Positions 56,499 through 64,000 of a stretch of DNA of 64,000 nt are shown in pieces; position 1 is the stretch's first letter, and each line of letters opens with the position of its first letter. Under the pieces are notes generated by a model. It made no database searches and was not told where the DNA came from. It saw only the letters and a program-made list of their open reading frames with translations. The position numbers were made by a program, and so were the translations under genes. Source of the DNA: Blumeriella jaapii (Eukaryota > Ascomycota > Leotiomycetes > Helotiales > Drepanopezizaceae); NCBI GenBank assembly GCA_009599575.1, contig VWND01000076.1, positions 1,178,001 through 1,242,000 on the forward strand, in the 5' to 3' direction.

Positions 56499-59400
56499 AT
56501 GAACTTGGACACCGGGGCGAGCAGCGCTGGCTCGGCAACTGGATCTTCATCGCGAGCGCAAAGGGGTGCGATCGCTTCCCAAGCGTGCGAGACATGTCGG
56601 TCGAGGAAGCAAAAATGCGACGAGAACCGCCCAAAGGTATGCCAACCCGCTTCGTTGCTGTTGGCGTGGCAGTTGCTCCAGTAGATTGTACTATCTAATG
56701 TGGCTGTGGTGGAATCTCCCTGCCACATGGAACTATTTTGCTCCCATATCGCACGGGAATTTATTGTTGACTCGGTCAGTGCGGTCTTTGCAAGCGTGTC
56801 AATCTTGAATGTGTGTATAGGGAACCGCAGCCAACCAAGTGAGTATTTCAGGGAACCGGTTTGGAGAATTGGAATGACCCCTCACCAAAAGACTTGACTC
56901 ACTGATTGATCTTATCGCAGGAAGGACAAGACTCTCGTTGAGATACTAGACAGGCTGAAAAGCCTCGAAGGCAAAGTCGACCGGCTTCCTACGGGCCAGC
57001 CTCAATTGAGTGCGGCAGGATTTGGCCCTCCACGAGCAGCTCCTTCCAGCCAACCCTCTTTCAATACGGAGACAGAGCCAACCTCGTATTCGACGTCATC
57101 CTTGCGACAGCAAACTAGCCCGGGTTCAGGAAGAAGTCAGCCATATCAACATGCTTCTGCAGCTCACAAAATACTAAGCTGGCCTGCTATTCAGCAGCTT
57201 TTGTTACAAGGCTTGCCGTCCAGTGGAGACATGAAAGTTGTTGATCATGACGGCAAGAATTTCATTGTGAGGATGTGTGACGACCAAATTCCGCTGCCTC
57301 TAGATGGACCTTTACAGGAACGGCCCTTTGTTGGGATGCAAACTCAGGCCACTAGGTGAGCACCCTCTACAGAACAGCAGAGAATGCACATGTATCTCTT
57401 GGTGAGAAGCAGAGTAGTGTCTGTAGTGCCCTGCAAGATCCTGGGGGGCCGAACGTTTCACCAATATTCATAAAAGTGCGAATTGAGCGTCATCTACTCC
57501 TTTTCTTGTCTTGAGAGAAAAGAAGCCTCTGCCAAGATGGATACGATCATTGTTGGGATTGACTTGACTCGAGCTGCATGGACACTGCAGATGTCATAAG
57601 CAATTCCTTAGAAATCAGCTGATATCAACGGACCTGTCATGCTAATTTATCCTTCTAGAACCTCGGGAGGCCCACGGGTAAGCTGACCCATTCGAAAGTT
57701 CGGACAATGGTGGGCTCGCAATCTAGAGGCGACCATCTGTTGTGTCACTCGACAGTGTTAACAAGCCCTAGATCACATTTCCTGCCCTGACCCGCGATAC
57801 TATGCATCGGCTAACGGCAGCATATTTCGACACTTTTAACTTCCTATACCCATTCATGGATCGGAGGACTTTCGAAAGCGATACCCTAGCAAAAGTTAGC
57901 TCCGAAGGTTTTGATAGAGATGTGGATTCTGTGATTGCACTGATGGTCTTTTGTCTAGGCGAGGTAGCCATTGAAAGCCTCACAGGTACTCCAATCGCAG
58001 AGAAGAATGGACTGAAGTCTGGAATACGGGGAGGTACAAGCACTCGACCTCCTGGGCTCGCTCTTTTCAACGAAGCTAGGAAATTTCTAGGGTTCGTCCT
58101 CTGTGAACATCGACTTGAAAATGTTCAGATCTTCTCTCTGGTCGCGTAAGTCCAATCCTCGCACGTGCAATGCCCAGCGAATTCCTGAGACTCGCATTTG
58201 AAAGATGGAGACGGTAAGAAAGCTAACAGCTTCAAGGCTATACTACCAGTCCTGTTCACGTCACGCTGTAAGTATCCATTCGAGAAGTATCACATTTGTT
58301 GTCTCATCCGTTGTAATTAGGATTTCTGGAGGATGACCACAATGTCAGCCCATACATGTCATATCTTGGTAACATGGCAAGTATCTTTCTACTTCTCAAC
58401 TGCCAGCTTCGCTGACATGCCAAAGCAATGTCATCGATTGGAATACTTCCAAAGGCGATCTGATCAGACGTGCTGTGTGGCACTGTATCACAATGGAGAC
58501 TGCTCTGCACCTAGAGCTCGACTTACCATTGACCGGTATCCTGGACCTTGGTGATCTAGTGGGGATTCCCAGTTTTAACACCCCATTCTGTGAAGCCGAT
58601 CACATCGGTAACCAGGCTTCGAACTTTGGTAATACACCTTGCTGCTCTAGCACGTAGAGTGACTCATTTCGTTTTAACTCCTAAGGGCAAACGTCTCTTT
58701 ATCACACTCAATCAATGTTATGAGGTCAAATACTGACATCATTCTAGAGGCTCATTACGCTTCGTCCCTTGCTCTCCGACGATTGTGTAGAGGCCTAAAC
58801 GCAACGATTCAAGATTGTGAGAGCCTCCAATTCTCCTGCGTCAATGTCACAAAACACTAACGGCACTCAGCGATGTCAAGTAACGAAACACCTAGCGCTG
58901 ACGAATATGGTGGACCATCTGCGAACACCTTGAAACAGCTTTCAGCACAGCTCACGCAATGGCGAGGAATGCTACCCCGTGACCTTCAATGGGCCGAGGA
59001 CGATCCGGCGGCCTTTCCATCCCCTCAAACAGGGAACAGTGGAGGCTTCAGCCAAACCGTAGATCCAAACCTGTCCGCGTCACGACAAAGTCTCCCGAAT
59101 TCTCCGTTATTCTCGACAGATCTAAGCAGCGAGCCAATACAGTATCGCTTCGTGTATGATGTCCAAGTCGCCATACTGCGTACGCGTTACTATTATGCGA
59201 AATATATGGTCTACCGGCCATTCGTGTTCAAGGCTCTGCATTTCCCGGAGCTGATGACGCAAGAGGATGCGCAGGGTGTTGCCGAATGTCTTCGAGTACG
59301 CCTTTGAGACCTCGCCCCGTGACTTGACAACCACTAACATCTACCTCTAGTCGTGCATGAAATGGCCCATAGCAATGTCTCCGACCTCGCGGCACAAAAG

Positions 59401-59644
59401 GCTCATCCCGTACCTCTTTTGCTGGTCGCAAACCTTCCTCTCCATCCTTCTCATATTATACCTTACACAGCACAACCCCATGCTGCTGGATATACGAACG
59501 CACCTCTGCGGGCCTCGCTTCGAAGCCGACTTCGACGCCAGCGTTGCTATCATGCAGGACTGGATTCGGGATCTCAAAGCCGTAGACCCTCTGGCGCTCT
59601 GGTGCTACAAAATCCTTCAACCCATCTACGGCTTGGACCCGTGA
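56499..59644 (+). CDS. Zn(II)2Cys6 binuclear-cluster transcription factor with fungal-specific TF domain
   Basis: DNA-binding motif CETCRSRKQKCDENRPKCGLC followed by KRVNLEC is split by an intron after PK. A linker and coiled coil follow (TLVEILDRLKSLEGKVDRL). The middle homology region appears as FPALTRDTMHRLTAAYFDTF, FLYPFMDRRTFE, RDVDSVIALMVFCLGEVA, ALYYQSCSRHADFWRMT, and IDWNTSKGDLIRRAVWHCIT. Supported exons: 56499-56636, 56780-56838, 56921-57355, 57659-57677, 57772-58145, 58237-58267, 58321-58368, about 58426-58628, 58748-58816, 58871-59295, 59351-59644. The 58368/58426 junction does not keep frame with standard splice sites, so one boundary or one base is wrong there. The start is uncertain (56499, 56154, or further upstream). 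Target genes unknown. Confidence 0.8.
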
Positions 59645-60446
59645 GTGAGCCGTGGCTAGCTAGGATCGAATCACGACTCCCTGTAGAAAAGCAAAACTGG
59701 CGAGGTGGCACTGCATCGGTGTACGTTTGGGGTCACGAGATTAGACACAGGAGCGTTGTTTTCTGTAATGTGATGTGTGATGTATTATTGTGTGGTTGAT
59801 GCGAATACCTAGTTTGAAGCGGCGCGGGCGTATGAAAAAGTGGCCGGGATGGCCTCGTTCCAATCAAATACCCGTTTCCTCAATCTGACTGACTGCCTCT
59901 CTAAAGCCTCCATGACTCTTCTGACTACCTTACCTACCTACTCATTAGCTAGCCACTTCTCACACCACGCGTCTAGACTCCGTCACACGGGATTTTTGAT
60001 GCGTAGGTAACATTATCAATAGCTAGGACTTTGAGCAGAGTTGCGTAGCTGACAGCTCGTTACTGTACGTAGTATATAGGTTATTAATAAGGTGGATTTG
60101 GGTAGATAGGCAGGTAGGTAAGCGAGTTAAATTCCGAGGCGAGTCATTGAAACCCTCCCCTTCTTTCGCGATGCCCCAAGTCACGCTCACGCTGGCAGCA
60201 GCAGCAACCCTCGACATCTCGTTATTGTACAGCAGACCACCACTCAATCTATTCAAGGTGGTGCGAATCTCTAAACAGTGCAGCCCTGTCTGCGTGCCTT
60301 CCGTTTGGTGTTGTACAGTACGTGTCGATATACAAACAAGCACCAGCCGGTGCTGCGAGTCCGTCCGTTCTCAAACTTGCCTTCTTCTTCTACGCTGCAC
60401 GCATGGGTAACTATCGCTTTTGAACGCCAGAGTAGAGTCTCACGCC
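59645..60446. other. Convergent intergenic spacer
   Basis: No supported gene. A few GTAC-palindrome sites occur near 60063 and 60313. It separates the 3' ends of the Zn2Cys6 and alpha-mannosidase genes. Confidence 0.5.
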
Positions 60447-62769
<2,323 letters not shown>

Positions 62770-63361
62770 CGAAGAAGCTGGGTCATTTCTCGGGGAGCAG
62801 AGGAGCAAACGCTGCACCAGAAGCAGAAGATGGACATACTTGTAGCTTTTTGGGGCTTGACTTTCTGTTGCTTTGCTAGGGGAGACTTGGCGTGCCGCTT
62901 GACGCGAAGCCTTGCGCCGTGGCCGTGGTGCTCTTACAGAACAGTACTGTACTATGTACCTTACATACAGTACAACTTCAGAGAAATCCATTGTCCCACC
63001 AAACGAGTATATAAATACCTGTGCAAGGCTGTAGATCATATGGCGAGGCAGAGAACAAGCGTCTGCGATCTCTGCGACAGCTCTGACGCTGCTTAGCGAC
63101 TGTTGATTCTAGTAGACAGACTGCTGCTTGCAAGACTTTGCGGGAATTGGGGAGACGAGCTACAGTACTTTGACACAGAACAAAGTCGATTGCACTGAAG
63201 ATTGGAGACTCCACATCGTGAAGGTGAAGAAGGTATTTCCATTACATAGGTGGGGGAGAGTCTTTGCCATATACATGGTACCGACGTTGATCTGTTCATA
63301 GCCCTTCCCTCCTATTTCTGAAAACACCTTGGGATCGGAGCACAACACACCCAACCTCGTA

Positions 63362-64000
63362 ATGGAAATCGTCACAGCTCACCGTGACGAGTACCGCCAA
63401 TGGCCATTCCTCGACCAAGAGGAGTTTGAGCTTGCCAGTGCTTTCTTCGACCAAAAGTACGTCCGAGCAAAGCTGGGCGCTACCAGGAAAGCATTCAAGG
63501 TACGATCGCGTCGAGTCATGACCACAGGAGAGTCTTATATCGAGATCCTCCAACTGCTCCAACCCCCCGAAGACGCAGATGAGCTGTCCGTGGCCCTTTC
63601 AAGGCTCGGTGGAGGTGGTGGACTTGGCGAGAACGCGGACGCCATGATAGATGCCGAAATGAAGATGGACAGTACAGATGAAGATGGCGACGTTGTGAGT
63701 ATTGGCTCTACTCGCCTCCTAAGGAGCGATCTTGGTTCCCCTGTTGTGGCCGCCGTTGTTGATGTGGATTTCCAGGAAGCCCTCACAAAACCAGAAGCAC
63801 CCCCGCAGTACGCCCAGTATTCACACCAGCCATATGTGACCTATGAGATACACCTCCACCCGACCTACCGTGTGCCCACCCTTTGGTTCACCCTACATGA
63901 CTTGCCTATGGGTGAGCCAACTTTTGATCTGGATTCGGTCTACCGGTTTCTCGTGCCTCCCGAATACAAAAGCAATCTTCGGGCAGCAGGAGTCACAGGT
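63362..64000 (+). CDS. ATG10: Atg10-like E2 conjugating enzyme (Atg12-Atg5 conjugation), truncated by window edge
   Basis: Reads open from ATG 63362 to the right edge. The N-terminus (WPFLDQEEFELASAFFDQKY) and core (YVTYEIHLHPTYRVPTLWFT, LHDLPMGEPTFDLDSVYRFL) match Atg10, which receives Atg12 from Atg7 and transfers it to Atg5 in autophagosome formation. The catalytic Cys (HPC motif of the family) lies beyond position 64000 and cannot be checked. The stretch 63695-63775 begins GTGAGT and ends TTCCAG and is 81 nt long, so it is probably a frame-preserving intron, though it also reads through as coding. The gene is divergent from the mannosidase gene. Confidence 0.85.
   Translation, partial: MEIVTAHRDEYRQWPFLDQEEFELASAFFDQKYVRAKLGATRKAFKVRSRRVMTTGESYIEILQLLQPPEDADELSVALSRLGGGGGLGENADAMIDAEMKMDSTDEDGDVVSIGSTRLLRSDLGSPVVAAVVDVDFQEALTKPEAPPQYAQYSHQPYVTYEIHLHPTYRVPTLWFTLHDLPMGEPTFDLDSVYRFLVPPEYKSNLRAAGVTG

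Overview
The window is nuclear DNA of a filamentous ascomycete (Pezizomycotina). Genes have short GT-AG introns of about 45-230 nt. Fungal-specific families are present: a CFEM protein, a Zn(II)2Cys6 regulator, a Crz1-type calcineurin-responsive factor, Cox23, Ilm1, Atg33 and Atg10. The Crz1 sequence reads most like Leotiomycetes/Sordariomycetes; this is an impression, not a computed placement. I see no transposon, rRNA, tRNA or CRISPR array.

Layout. 1-15.7 kb is compact and housekeeping-like: a RING protein (-, runs off the left edge), a 2OG-Fe(II) oxygenase (-), COX23 (+), MDM20 (NatB auxiliary subunit, +), ILM1 (-), CDC43 (GGTase-I beta, +), a secreted M20 peptidase (+) and a HAD phosphatase (-). 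17.2-19.4 kb holds CRZ1 (+) behind a long leader. 22.9-31.0 kb holds one very large, disordered, lysine-rich protein with about 18 Trp-Gly units, the most unusual gene here. It is followed by a HODM/DUF3445 membrane-anchored protein (+) and a convergent cAMP-receptor/Git3-like GPCR (-).

35.4-46.7 kb is a gene desert rich in simple repeats. It contains a 59-residue Cys-rich gene and a CFEM protein gene. An MFS transporter (+) follows at 46.7-49.3 kb, then a microsatellite-rich gap. From 51.8 kb genes are dense again: ATG33 (-) divergent from a peroxisomal SPS19-like reductase (+), a Zn2Cys6 regulator (+), an ER class I alpha-mannosidase (-) and a divergent ATG10 (+, cut by the right edge).

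Cross-cutting themes. (1) Intergenic DNA is peppered with palindromic TACTGTAC/GTACAGTAC tracts that I do not see in exons. (2) At least seven places show a clean one-step reading-frame change inside otherwise conserved coding sequence, in four different genes. This looks more like consensus sequence error than gene decay, but it needs raw reads to settle. (3) COX23 (cytochrome oxidase assembly), MDM20, ILM1 and ATG33 all have mitochondrial links. COX23 and MDM20 share an identical 18-bp element just upstream of their starts.
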